From positions 20,224,501 through 20,288,500 of the forward strand of contig AP031351.1 in assembly GCA_037833965.1 (NCBI GenBank): a DNA stretch of 64,000 nt. Reading direction: 5' to 3'. Each line of letters opens with the position of its first letter. The first letter of the stretch is position 1. This document shows positions 47,531-60,044 of the stretch, in pieces. A program made the position numbers and the translations under genes. The notes beneath the pieces are model-generated. The model was not told where the DNA came from, did no database searches, and saw nothing but the letters and a program-made list of their open reading frames with translations. This DNA comes from Marchantia polymorpha subsp. ruderalis. Taxonomy: Eukaryota > Streptophyta > Marchantiopsida > Marchantiales > Marchantiaceae.

Positions 47531-49857
47531 ATGGAAGCAGACCAGCGTTTGAGCGTCCTTGCTGCCACCAGTGGGCTCGATTCGGATGATGAGGTGTCAC
47601 TGGACGCGAGCTTCTTCCTGAATGAGAAGTATGGTGAACGTAAGAACGATTCATAATTTCCGCTCAGACTCGCTCCTGGAAATTCAGCTCATCGTTTAGA
47701 AATGCGTCAGCGAAGGATTTGTTTCTATCGTTTACTGTGTAGTAGAGGGAAGAAGTGAAATCTATCATGAGTCAAGTTTAGATCAGTACCTCCTCTCCAT
47801 CCCATGAATGCTCCTGACGATTGCTCCGCTCTAAGCCCTTGTTTGTTTTTGGCCTTCTCAAGGACATGTTTTTAAACCTACTGATTCTGATAATTTCTTC
47901 GACGGGGCTGGCTAGATTTTGGGGTCCATGAATCTGTCTCTGTAAAACGGTGTGATCAATTTCCACACCTTTGATGAAGTATCAATGTGTTACAGAGATG
48001 TTCACTGTCACAATCGGTTCTTGGGTGCAGCTACCAGCTTCAAACGTTCACTTTTGACACAGAATCGATCGAGTTGTACTGTTTACAGTCTTCACTCAGT
48101 AAGTTCTCAACCTCCTGTTGGTCAATTGCGATGTCATTCGGGTGTTTGTTTCGTGGTGACGCAGCCTGAGGTCAGCGCAAATGAGGTTGACATGGCGAGC
48201 TGAGAACCGCTAGGCTTTCATTCTTAACGAGAGTAGGAAGTACTTCTCTGAACATAGTGCAGTGGACTCACCTTGTTGGAAACAGCCGATTATGACCTCA
48301 CAGGACAGCTCGTATGGCCTGGAGCCGAACTGCTTGCTGAGTACCTGCTTCAGAGACGAAGTCAGATGAAGGGCTTATCAGTGATAGAACTCGGTGCCGG
48401 TTTAGGTGAGTCGTGTTTCCTCAAGTCTTCAATAACTTGAGGCTGGTGACATAGTGTTCATGTGAATTTGAGGTCTGATTCCTTAGCATGTCAAAGCAAT
48501 CAGTGGCTTTGAAAGTCATTTGTTGCCCTCGAACCAGCCCAGCCAGGCTTCCTCTGCCCTGCTCTACTCAGTGGCATTTGTGAGTCAGATTAGTTGCTGT
48601 GGTTAGGTTCAAATCCTGATACGTGCCGTGACAGGTCTGACGGGGCTGCTTTGCGCACGACTTTGTGAACATGTGGTCATCACAGACTACAACGACACTA
48701 TATTGAAGGTATATTGCACAAAGGTCTTCATAGTGTATCTGGCACTCTGCTGAACCAACCTGTGACATGCTTTGTGCAGCTCAGGATTTTTACACTGTGT
48801 GATACTGCTGTCGATTCATTCAGCACAGTGCTATGCCTCGCTCTGCATCCGTTGCTCTGCCTTGCCTTGTATTTGTTCTGCCAGGCCTCGAGATTCCATG
48901 TATTTCAAGTGTTCCCAGGTGTCCATCCTGTCTCTCTTCCTTGCAGTTGAAGGCGGCTCTCGGATTGTACTTGTAGAAGTGTCTCCATATACAGCGTCTT
49001 CTCATATGTAGGGATGACCGATCAACTTTCATAATCTCCTCCTGACTGTTGGTTGGTACGCTCGGTGTCTTAGGTGATGCAGATGAATGTAGATCACCAA
49101 GTATCCACAGGAGCTCTGCCAGTCTCCAGTAAGTGCACAGTCTCTTGAGTGAGGTCCAACTAGCAGGGACCTGGATCTGATTCCTGGTTAGGGTCATGGA
49201 TGGTCGTTGCGATTCTTAAAGCTGAATTGGGCAATGCGCAGGCGCGGAGGTGCAGAAGTTAGACTGGAGCGTGGACGAACATCTCGATTCCATTTTAGAA
49301 AAGCACCCTCAAGGCTTCGATCTCGTCATGGGTGCTGACATTTATATCCTTTCATCATTTTCCTCTAGATGAGTATTTGTATCTACCTCTCTCGTGAAAC
49401 TTGCAAATTGGGTCACACTTGCCAGGGGCCAATTTTGGTTTGTCATGTGTCATGTGATCGTCCTTGACCGTCGTCGAGAGTCACGCTATCAGCGCAGCTA
49501 TGTACCTCTCCTTTTCATTACCATTCGACGATTACTGAATCAACAGAAACCAGGTTCTGCTGCACTCCTCGGATATGTCTCTCGCTGGAGAAGGTATAAT
49601 CGTAATGATTGTGTTTCCGGCGGGAGTTTTGGGCCTTTTTGAATCGATTTCTTGTTGCCTGCGTAGGAGCTCTGAAAATAAGGCTACAGAGGCTCGAGAG
49701 GTGATGTTTGGCATGTTATGTGTTCAGCATGGATACAGCTGTTTGCGTGGAAGCTGCCAAACTCGATTTGGACATTAAGGAGGTTCCCGGCACAAGAAAG
49801 CCGGTTGTGAGCGGTGTGTACGAAGGCTGGATATACGAAATCACCGCCAAACTGTAA
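47531..49857 (+). CDS. SAM-dependent methyltransferase, Methyltransferase_16 (METTL21/FAM86-like) family
   Basis: Eight exons give 251 aa: 47531-47628, 48031-48098, 48286-48405, 48635-48708, 49074-49128, 49242-49343, 49485-49593, 49728-49857. Family landmarks in order are LYCLQSSL then TDYDLTGQLVWPGAELL (the diagnostic N-terminal block, 56-72), motif I VIELGAGLGLTG (88-99), VVITDYND, a GADI then CYQRSYVPLLF block (169-183), and a C-terminal beta strand WIYEITAKL. Family members methylate lysine or other residues on specific proteins; the substrate here cannot be told. The GADI/CYQ junction is only restored by a 141-base AT-AC intron (49344-49484). The exon 1/2 junction is uncertain: the strong donor at 47,640 (GTAAGA) is out of phase with exon 2, so I used the weaker GTATGG at 47,629. 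Other introns are GT-AG. Confidence 0.88.
49344..49484 (+). other. U12-type AT-AC spliceosomal intron
   Basis: The 5' end reads ATATCCTTT, the U12 consensus. TCCTTGAC at 49,461-49,468 matches the U12 branch-site consensus with the branch A 17 bases before the terminal AC. Excision joins GADI to CYQRSYVPLLF, a junction expected from the family. No GT-AG choice here was found that keeps both conserved blocks in frame. Confidence 0.88.
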
Positions 49858-52840
49858 ACCAGCTTCTGTTCAGATTGTAGACACGCCTTCGCCTCGTCGC
49901 GTTGCCATGCACAGCTGGCTTGAATGGCGCATGCAGCTGTCAGTGGTTGTTGGTTCTAAGTGTGCATCTGGTTTCCGGATGCCGGGTACATCCATTATTC
50001 CGCTGATTGTATTGCAGCAGATTTTCAGCAAAGAGCAAAAATACTGTGTGTACTGTCGAGATAGGCGTGTGTTTGCTTTAGCCACTTCGTACTGCCCGAG
50101 CAATCTCGGGGTTTATGATGAACGCGTGCACGGGGTTTATGTCTTTCCGGCATATGAAAACAGATTGATTACAATCGTTTCACCTCGTTCGCGTGCTATG
50201 ATTCCTTCTGTGGCGTGCCGGCAGGGCTAAAGCCTCCGATTAATGCAAGCAAGGTCTTCCGGAATGGTTTCCTTGAGTACCCAAAATCTCTCAGAATGTG
50301 GTTCCTACCTGCAGCAATTGCACACGACGTGCTTATCGGGTCGTGTCGGAGCCCGTCCCAAATGTGGAAGTTCATTAATCATTTGTAAAACCTAACGCCG
50401 AAACAGAAATTGCTCTGTACCGGATTGACAGCTAAATCGCCGTGGGGTCGTCCCGCACCACGCGCATGCAGCGACTTATCCGTCCGTTGCGATCTTGGAA
50501 TAAGATTGACAGTCAGCATGGATTAGCTTGCAACTGACCTCCGACCTGAAGTCAGGAATTATGAATTGCAACTCATTGTTCTCCGGGGATCAGCGTTCTG
50601 GCAGAGAAGCACACCAGAGAGCCTCTTCGTCGCGGCCAGACCGCCGGACGATGTCAAAGGACCTCGACAGGGCAGCCACATGAAGAAGCGCGCGCGTGAT
50701 TTCGTCTCCTGTCCTTCACCTCGATTTCGTCTTCCTCCTCGCCTTTCGATGTGGCTTCTTCCGGGGTGCGAGGAGTACGTTCCTGGCGAGCAAGTGCGTG
50801 GATGGACCGTCGACAGGTTTCCCTCCGAGGAGTGTCGAAGCGCGTTATTTTCTTGACTAGAAGAATGCCGGAATCCTGCAAGCTCCTGTCGAATCTTGAA
50901 TCTACTATGACTATGCCTCCGATTCACCAAATTGAATGAAGAGTGACATATTGAAGAAAAAGGTTCCAACACATTTATGGAGGAAAGCGAAGGAATGTGA
51001 TGGATAGCAAGAGCATTATGGTGGGAAACCACTAGTTCTTCAGCTATCACATCCCAACCATGGAGGTCAACGGGATTGCATACTGCATGATCGACCCTAT
51101 AGCCACCGAATAACGGTGAATGCTTTGATGGTTCTTCCACGTAGAGAAAATTTCAAAACATCATACGTAATCGTTCTATGCCACGTTCTATAATGAATTA
51201 TATTCCTCTTGTATATAGTATCACTCATGCAGTAGCTTTTTGTGTATTCATTTAACTCCAAACTTAAATCTTCAATTAGGCATGTACTCACACATTTGTT
51301 CTCTTTTACTCATTTTTTTCCATCGAGAACGTAAGTAATGTTATTAGTTCAAATTAATTTCGGGCATGAGATGTATAATACTTATAAACATGTACACTTC
51401 TGTATGAAAGATCTATAATCACACTGTTGATATCTCCGAACAAAATGTAAATCTGCATTAAACTGAGAAGTTTGTTATGCATATCACCTTGCATTTTTAA
51501 GGAAGTATTCACATTCTTCTATTAGAGAAATATCACATGACCTTACTTTTTTAAAATTTTTGATTAATTTAATTGATTTGACTAGTTTTAGCTAGAATAT
51601 GTGAAATATTTTTCTGAAAAAATTAGAAAAGTTATCATAAACATATCGATATTGTACCCTCATCGATATAAGCTAATCGAATTTGACTTCATTGGGGTGA
51701 AGCTTGTAATTCATGTGTGGATGTGATGTTTTGCAATTCATCACGAAAATTGAGCCAGATTGTCAAAAGGTTTAAGAGCGTCCATGAGATATACACATGG
51801 AGTACTTATCTTCACGCTGGTAGAAAAACACTTTGATACTCATGTCACATGTGTGATCTGATAATGCAAGCATTGTTTAGTATGTAAGCAAAGTAAAATC
51901 TAGTCAAAAATTCATCAACAAGCAATTTGAAAAAAGATTACTACTTGCTCCATGATAACTATACTCTATAATACCAACAGTATGGGCTTTGCATTTCTCG
52001 AATCATATAAATATATCAAAAGTTGTTTAATTCTTACTACATATGAAACTGACGAAGTTTGATGAAGATAATATCAAAATCTATAAAGGAAAAGGAGTGA
52101 ATTCCTTGAAGACGGTTTGATGTTGATAAGCATATTGATAAATGTGAACAAAGCGTAGAACACATCATGAGAGATGTGAAAGTAATTGACATGAAAAATG
52201 ATTCGACATCTTTTGATATCTTACATGCATAGGAATGATCAGTAAAAAGTAGTTGATGATGTAATTTAGACCATCATCTTAAAGTGAAATAGACACATGA
52301 GAATTTATAATGAGATTCATTTTTTATGTCATTGAAGTTTAGTTCATATTTTATAAGATCATCTACAGTCAACTCAAGTTTTGTTAATTCTAGTTAGTCA
52401 GACCAGTTAGCTTTACAATTTTAAGAGAGCTTAACCATCCTTGATCAAACTTAGGTATCTCAAAAAAACCTTCATGTGTTCTCTTGTACTTATCATTAAT
52501 GAGACTAACTATGTACTTCCATTTTCAATTCTCTGTGAACTCGGTCCATGCAAGGTGAACTATGTAAAAGCAGTGTCAACTCTACGTGAACTAAATCTAA
52601 ACAAGTAGTATTTACTAGCCGTGTCAACAATTTGGGTATGATCAAGATATTTCGATTAAATTTTGTGTTGTGTGTCAGACAAGAAATAACATGCCTATAT
52701 TTCAAGAAAAGTACTTAAAATTACATTGCATTCGACTCGTTTTGGATTCAATGAGAATTATGTACTAAATAAACATTCATAAATTGACTTTAATGTTGAA
52801 ACTCATTTAACAGTAGACTTTCGATTATGTCTGTAATGTT
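49858..52840. other. Intergenic; GC-balanced then AT-rich
   Basis: The methyltransferase 3' UTR should begin here. A 193-codon minus-strand frame (50,559-51,140) has no motif I recognise and lies in GC-richer sequence; it could be decayed retroelement or chance. From 51,100 the DNA is AT-rich with no coding signal. Confidence 0.45.
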
Positions 52841-52960
52841 GTGTTGATATCTATATTTTATTCAATACGAGTGAGGAAGATTGTAATATGTGTTTTATTG
52901 ATGATTATTCAAGACCTGTGTAAAATTCTTATATATCCTTGTCATTTCGAAATATAAAAA
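52840..52960 (+). pseudogene. Ty1/copia integrase relic
   Basis: A reading of CVDIYILFNTS then CFIDDYSRPV (FIDDYSR at 52,894-52,914) followed by a stop matches the copia integrase core pattern VHxDICGP...TFIDDYSRxVWV. Only this short block is recognisable. RT/RNase H regions that would follow are absent, the HPR gene starting 0.8 kb downstream. Confidence 0.6.
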
Positions 52961-53767
52961 TCCAAATCTAGATGAAATTTCGAAGATATAATAATAAAAA
53001 AAAATAAACTTGTGAAAAAATTGAAGTGTATCGCTCACCCGAGATTATAACTCGCGTCTGACATCCAATAGATGATGCTAAGAAGTTCAATGAAACTCTA
53101 TTGGAATGAACAGGAAGTATATTGATCCGATGCGATCTATTACATGCATCTTGGGTGAGAACCGTTAAATTTACATTTGAGTGAAAATACTTAATTGAAA
53201 TTGTTTGAGTTAAATTATGAGGTGCATGCCATTCAAGGTGTACAGTGAAAGATATTAAGACAAAGAAAATTCGAAACACTCGAAGAAGCGATATTTCTTA
53301 TCAAAATGTTGTAAATATGAAGAGTTGTCACTTTTTCCTTGGAAAAAAGGACTATTTTGGAGGGGGGATTTTGGTAGATGAGAAAGTAAAATTATAGAAG
53401 GAATGACTGAATATAATTAAATCTGTAACTTCGAATTGACATGTGCACCAATAATTGACCGTGCTTTCGATACACACAGTCTAGAGATGGAAAACCAGGA
53501 CCAAGGAGTGGACTCGATGTCCACCTTGATCGGAATGGAATGGAGGGAGACCGTCCAGTCACCTCTGCGCTGTACGTGACCGGGGAGAACCCGCGTCCAC
53601 GCTACCAGCCAGTCAAGAAGGCTAATGGAAAGCTAATCCAGCTTACAGGGCGCTAAAACGCGTCCTAATACGAGAGGATTCGAGATGAAGAGGAGATTGA
53701 GAGGCTGGGGGTCGAAGAAGAAGGCGAGAATGGAGACGATGAGACAGAGCGAGCGAGCCCAAGTGCC

Positions 53768-56700
53768 ATGAGCGCACTCAATCTGCGAGCGCGTCAGCAT
53801 CTGGTGGGGCGCGGGGAGTCGGCCAAGGCAGCGCCATCGACTCGCGCTGCAGCTGCGCTGCGCTGCTCGGCCATGGCGACGAAGCCCGTGGTGCTGCATT
53901 TGCAGAGCCTGCCGCTGGAGCCGCGCGCGGCCGAGGATTTGCATTCCAAGTTCGAGAACTTGTTCATTTGGGAGCAGGCGGATCCCGCGGCGTTCTTGGC
54001 CGAAAAGGGGGCGTCGATTCGAGGAGTGGTCACGGGCGTGAGGCCGTGGGTGAACCAAGAGCTGCTGGACAAGCTCCCGAATGTGGAGATCGTGTCGAGC
54101 AACACCGTGGGGCTCGACAAGGTGGACGTCTCTCTCTGTAAGGAACGTGGGGTGTCGGTGACGAATACTCCTGATGTGCTCACTGATTGTACTGCCGACA
54201 CTGCCCTGGCGTTGCTGCTGGCATGCATGCGTCAGATTCCCGCCGCTCATCAGTACGTCTGTGACGGAAGGTGGCCCAAGGAGGGCGACTACCCCGTAAC
54301 CAATAAGGTATGTATGTCGCAGTATGCTCAATTGTACAGGTGCCAGCGTTGGATTGACGACCTGCGTGTCCACAACCTGGTGTCTGAGCTTCTTCTCAGT
54401 CCGAGTCCTCTGAACAGTTTTCTCTTCGAGTATTTGCGCCTTCTCGAAAATTTCATGAAATTACGCTGGCCGAAGTCTCACAAAATGATCGATTGATATC
54501 GCTGCACATGGGCATTGCCCTCGATTCTGAAAAGTCGAACAGCTTAAACCTCTGGTCTTGGTGACGGCGGAGATCATGCATTTGTGTCAAGGTCTAGCCG
54601 ACCTCTCGTCTTGCTTGTATGGTCATAGCATTTGTGCAATGCTTGCCGTTGTGAGTATAATGTGACATAAAAAAGAACCATTACAGGTTGGCTGTGAAAT
54701 CACCGTGATCATGTAATAGCCAGTCAGCGCAAGTCTCCCTAGAGTTTCCGCTTAACTCGTTTGAAGACGAGGAACTGAATTAAGCTGCATTATTCAAGCT
54801 ATCTGGACCTTGAATTTATCTACATGCACCGAACAGGTGGTCGGTGCATGTACAGCCGTGGGTTCCCTGTGAGCTTGAGTACTGAAGTTGCCAAGAACCT
54901 ACGTGATCATGGTAATCACTCTACGATCATGTGGATGATTTACGTTTTCCACATATTTCAGTTTCTGTCACTACACTGAGCGATAATTTGACATATCAGC
55001 TCTGAGTCGTAGGCACTCAGCATCCTTTTATGTCTCAGAAATAACATCGTTTGGAGTAAGAGGAACTTCGTTGACACGGTATTAGGGTCAACCTCATTCG
55101 TTTTTCTGAGGGTCTTACAATTGTAGCCGAGATGAAGTAGCTCAAATTTGATTAACTGAATAGATGTCGCTGGAAATTAACTCCAATTGGATCCAAACTC
55201 CCTTTGACCTTGCTTGGTCTCAGCTGCAAAGTGGACAAGCCCCTCCATAGTTCTATTACCTCGCTCCTAAAATGGCAAAACATCTTGGCTTAGGCCACGG
55301 GAGGAGGTTCTAGAAAAACCTCTTAAAATGCACAGAAAGCATCTGCACCTCTTTGAACAAAATACTGATATGTTCTGGGTGGAACTTAGAAAGGACGAAC
55401 GTGTTAACAACAGTAGTACTTCAAAGATGATCATATGGATCTTGTGATCAGTTCATCATTTGGGTTCTCTCGATCCTTACTAGTGGCAGTGTCAATCAAG
55501 GGCGTAATGTCCGTGGTGGTTCTTCCCTCTGCCATATCTTTACTTTTCTTCGTCTTTCCATACTTTCCTTGGCACGTTGCGGCAAAGATGAGTGACTTCA
55601 CGAGTAGGGAGTCTGGTGGATGAAGTGGAGCTAGAAGACGTGGTACCCCTCAACTAGCAATGATGCTTGTTGGGCAGCAAGTTCTTCCATATATTTTGCC
55701 GTCTGCTATGAAGCGGTCTAGAACTACGTGTATTTTTCCTTTCGCCAGTCTTGTGTACTGCTGAAAATTCGAACTTTTGAGTAACGTCTGTGGGTCAATC
55801 GTGTTAAATCGGATTGTTTATGTCTTCCGATCGTATGTATTGCTGCTTAGCCAGCATGTCTTGCCCTCCTGTCGTGTTCACATGAATTCCGGGGAGTAAT
55901 ATTAGTTTCCAATTTTTGGAGATATGTTGCATTATAAAGATGCAGGTTTTTCAAATGGAAATTTTAGAGTACAAAGAGCTGCCATATTGAAGAAACGAAA
56001 GAAAGTGCAACTTGGAGATTGAGAATGTAGATTAGAGAGAAACACCACCACATCACGTCTGTGATAGTCCTACATACAGACGATGAAGGCATTTGACACA
56101 TTTTACATCATTGGCCTCCTAATTTTAGTTCGAAACTCATGCTCTAGCGACTTCGTTCACCTGACATACTGGACGGAAGAATGTCGGTACTTCCACACCA
56201 GTGTCCCTGCTTTAGACATCATCGTTCATACTCACGAATCACTATCTACCCGCCACCTAATCCCTGTCCATTCTTCTCCTTGTACAAGGAGAAGAATAAA
56301 CAAATTTTTTTTCCTTATGTCTCAACTATCTTGTTGACTCCTACTTCCGCTCCTCCACTCTTTTCTTGCGCACGACTGGTGCTACTGCATGTACGGACCA
56401 TGTGGTCTCTTGCAGATCCTTCTTCTCTTATGACACTTCTCGCTCATCCTCGAGTGGTGTTTTCTATCTGTTAAGCCTGCATCGGGTCTGTATCTGAAAC
56501 CATTTCCATGAAAGGTCGTCATAGGTGAGAGTGCATGTGGTAAGGATGTACTAAAAGATGTAATAACCATTACATCAGAGCTGTGCACAGTAGTACACAA
56601 GAGTGGGTGGTGGTACAGAGACTCAAGGTAGATGGAGAACCTGAAGAAACAACTGCCTTCCTAGAGTGTAGTACGAAGGCTGTCTGGAAACCGTTACCAC

Positions 56701-57966
56701 ATGGGCAGAGATGACACGCAATCGAAAGTCAAGTGGGGAATAGAGTACATTATGTCAGGTTTCATCACCGTTTCTATTTGAAAGTACTACACAAATAATG
56801 CATTGGGTCCCCTCTGTGCCCGTATGCTTTCATGTGAAAGCTTTTGTTACACTACTTTCCTTCTACTACCAGGACTTTCGCATATACAACATAATTCCAA
56901 AGTTGGATATGTGATTATTAGCAATGTGATCCATCAGAGGAATGTCATGTGTCAAAGCCACGATCGGCTCCCGTCAAACTTCGCGTGTGCGGTTTCCCTT
57001 GTGTTATCTACTCACGCGTACTGCGTTTGGTACTGTGTTTGTTAATGCAGGTAACCTCTGCCTGCAGGACTTCGGTGCATTTTCTAATCGTCGTTAGCGT
57101 CCATGCCTTGATGTAATTCTGACCTAGCTTTTTCATCATTCAAAACCTAGCCTTGAAGTGTTAGTTACGTCCTTCTGATGGACGAAAACTCGACGAAAGG
57201 AATGTGAATGAGAATGAGATCAAGCAATCCACATCTCCAAAGACATGAGCAGTCAGTTGCCTTCGATTTATTGAACATGGCGGATCACGACTACCACTGT
57301 TGTGTCATGCACTGTTTACCTTCTGAAAGAAGCACTGAGGGTTCATAGAGCAGCATAAACCCCTGAAGCCAGTTACAGTCGACAGTCATCTTGGTATTTA
57401 CCACCGAAGCTAACTGGTTCAAGACTACTCTGTGAAATTGTCTCCAGGTGAGTGGAAAGCGAGTCGGTGTAGTTGGCCTTGGACGAATTGGAGCTGCCAT
57501 AGGTAAAAGGCTTGAGGGTTTTGGGTGCCCGATAAGTTACTACTCCAGATCTAAGAAGCCACAATATCCAGAATACAATTATTACAACAGCGTGGTGGAG
57601 CTTGCCCGAAACTCGGATATTCTCGTAGTGGCTTGTGCACTGGAGAAGGCAACGACGAAAATAATTAATCGGGAAGTTCTGGATGCACTAGGACCTACGG
57701 GTTTCGTGGTGAACATAGCCAGAGGGCCAGTTATAGATGAAGCCGAGCTTGTCAAAGCGCTGGTGGAAAAGAGAGTGGCTGGAGCCGGGTTGGACGTCTT
57801 TGTAAATGAACCCGAAGTGCCGAAGGAACTACTCAATATGGCAAATGTTGTGGTTCAACCACACGTGGGAAGTGCCACATATGAAACTAGAAACGCCATG
57901 GCGAATCTTGTGGTTGAAAATCTAGTTGCTCACTTTTCTGGAAAACCATTGTTGACACCTGTCTAA
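53768..57966 (+). CDS. HPR2: NAD(P)H-dependent hydroxypyruvate/hydroxyphenylpyruvate reductase
   Basis: Two exons, 53768-54307 and 57448-57966, join in phase 0 across a 3.1-kb GT-AG intron. From ATG 53,873 (MATKPVV) the protein is 317 aa, matching the usual length of about 313 for plant cytosolic HPR2/HPPR. Using that numbering, the nucleotide-binding loop is GLGRIG (155-160) and the catalytic residues of the D-isomer 2-hydroxyacid dehydrogenase family are present: R237 (NIARGP), E266 (NEPEVP) and H284 (QPHVGSAT). Family knowledge: HPR2 reduces hydroxypyruvate and glyoxylate with NADPH preference as a cytosolic bypass of photorespiration; close relatives (HPPR) reduce hydroxyphenylpyruvate in rosmarinic acid synthesis. 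The sequence does not separate these. An in-frame upstream ATG at 53,768 adds 35 residues rich in Ala, Arg and Ser, compatible with an organelle transit peptide. Confidence 0.95.
54821..54852. repeat. 12-bp-arm inverted repeat (hairpin) in HPR intron
   Basis: TACATGCACCGA and TCGGTGCATGTA are perfect complements separated by 8 bases. It lies about 510 bases into the HPR intron. RNA of this stretch would fold into a short stable stem. Confidence 0.8.
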
Positions 57967-59608
57967 TCAATAAATCGATCCAAACTGTAATACGATTCGA
58001 AGGTTTCATGCTGCCGTGGCCGTGTGCCCTCTTGCATTCTGCACTGCACGAGGTCGATTGTTCTGTATGAATTAGGACTCTTGACTACGGTATCATATTC
58101 CTTCCCTATCAGAGTGTATTGCGTGACAGCAGCATGCCCTCCTATCAGGAGGGAACGCAATCCTCCTGGAAAGGGGCCCCATGACCCACGAACAAGTGCA
58201 TTTGAACAGTCAGCCCTTCCGCCTTCCGGGCTTTAGATCCTTCGTCAGAAAGGTTCATAACTGGAGTCGACTTCGGCGTGCCTTATTGTACAGCATGAAA
58301 GAAGGCCTGTCGCTTCGTGAATCCACACACCAACTTCGAATTGGCCCAAGTGAAAATGTGCAATTCGGTAAGTAACGATAAAGGTGAGAAGATAAGATGC
58401 ATGCACGGAAGTCCAAATTTGTAGGACGGAAACCCTGAACAGACTTGGTAGGTGGCCAAGAAGCCAAGTGAGGATCTCAGACCGTCCTCACAATGGCAGG
58501 TGGCTGAGCATCCAGGTGATACCCAGCTGAAAGCGCTACCCTGAATTTGCCGAAACGAAAGGCTTTTGTTGGGCGAAGAGGAGTGGATACCAGCGCATTT
58601 TCAACCAAAAAGTCTCTCGTAACGCCCATCGAAGATTTTATGTGTCGACAGTAAAACCTTATCGTCCTGCAAGATCGTCGAGGTGATGAGAAATCCGCCC
58701 CACTCCTTTGAATGGTGTGTGTCGTTTGTAACGGACTCATCAGTGTAGCTTTTCAGTATCCTCTTTGATTGATGGATGTTTGATCTTTCCTGGAAATCAG
58801 AGACCCCCCGCCCCCCACCCAGTACATTATCAGTGAGGGCGAGGTCGTCGATTCGATTGGATCAGATGTTCTGATCCAAGAGTCTTTTCATTCTCATGCC
58901 ACACCTCCAAAATTTCAAAGAGTGGGCGAGGTGTGGCTCGGGCGAAATACCTCGAGCTCTCGACAACCTCTCAAGCCTGACGACACACAGAGTCGGCCGA
59001 TGGCATGACTCTTTCAGACACGACATCCGGTCCACACCAAGTATAAGTGCTGTTCAGCAGCATTTACGAGTTGCACGCTTCTTTATCAGGTTTTTCCCTC
59101 CTCCATGTTCTGCGTACGTGGTCAGTCATTGACTGAGCACTGACGAGCTCGTCCTGTGATACGCAGATGTCCGTGAAAGTGGGGATGTGCTCGCCCTCGA
59201 AATGGGAAGATGCGCTTGATCGAACAATCGATCCATCCTGCCTTTTGCCTTCCACATCGCTGTCTCGAGCTTGCCAACCCTTTCAACTGAAATGAATCCA
59301 GAAAGCGTCAACGTCGTAACCCTAAGCTCACAAGAACCGCACCTTCTTGTCTGAAACAGAGGCTAAGAAAGAAGCTCTGCGACGATCGTCTACAAGTCAC
59401 TCTTTTTTTTACCAAATGCGTCTCCGAGAGTTTGGTGACTTCCTGCTTCAACAATCATCGCCTTCGGTGCCTTCACGAATTCCCTCTTCGTCGAGTTTCA
59501 CGAACAAATGAAGCCCACGTAACGCAGACTTACCTTTCTATGGACGACGCGCTACTTTTGGGGCATTCCGCTGGACTATAACGAGGGCCAAACTGTCGCA
59601 CTTTTCTC
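57967..59608. other. HPR 3' flank and unique intergenic DNA
   Basis: AATAAA at 57,969 sits just after the HPR stop and may be a polyadenylation element, though it is very close. The remainder is GC-balanced with short open frames and no domain I recognise. Confidence 0.45.
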
Positions 59609-59640
59609 ATCACAAAACACATTATAATGTGTTTTGTGAT
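59609..59640. repeat. Perfect 32-bp palindrome
   Basis: Two 16-bp arms (ATCACAAAACACATTA and its complement) meet with no spacer. It directly abuts the left end of the MITE-like element. Confidence 0.95.
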
Positions 59641-60044
59641 ATTGGGGCTAGCCCCATCCTACCCGTTGATTCATCCATTCACACATCCATACAGCGCGCA
59701 TTGCTAGAAATACTCTGTCATAGGAGATGCTCATTGGAGACCCCAATTGTCACTGGATCTTCTGATTTACAGGCAAGAGATTATACAGAAGCCTTCGTGA
59801 GGATATAAATTTATTACGGGGGCATTAGTTCCTGGTCTTTTCCCTTTGACGGTGGGGTGGGCTGGGTTCCGTTGGATTTTATTTTTTCTCCACTTTTTTT
59901 CCTTCTTATGGAGGGTTCTGGAATCGTGATCAAAACTCCCTCCTATTGACCGGAACATAATTAGAACTTTCTACACCATGAAAGTAAATAGGAAGCAATC
60001 TAAAAAGGATGGATAGATTCTACCAAATGGGGCTAGCCCCAATA
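59640..60044. mobile_element. MITE-like element with perfect 18-bp terminal inverted repeats
   Basis: TATTGGGGCTAGCCCCAT at 59,640-59,657 is the exact reverse complement of the 18 bases at 60,027-60,044. Each end contains its own 12-bp palindrome GGGGCTAGCCCC. Weaker inverted similarity continues inward (CATCC...GATTCATCCATT against GGATGGATAG...). The outer TA on both sides could be a TA target duplication. The 405-bp interior has no coding capacity. Confidence 0.6.

Noticed and set aside
48606-48620. GGTTCAAATCC, resembling a pol III B box
   Set aside because: No tRNA-like cloverleaf or matching A box at the right distance; it lies within a methyltransferase intron.
50559-51140. 193-codon minus-strand open frame
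   Set aside because: Composition is not clearly protein-like and no motif is recognised; could be chance or retroelement debris.
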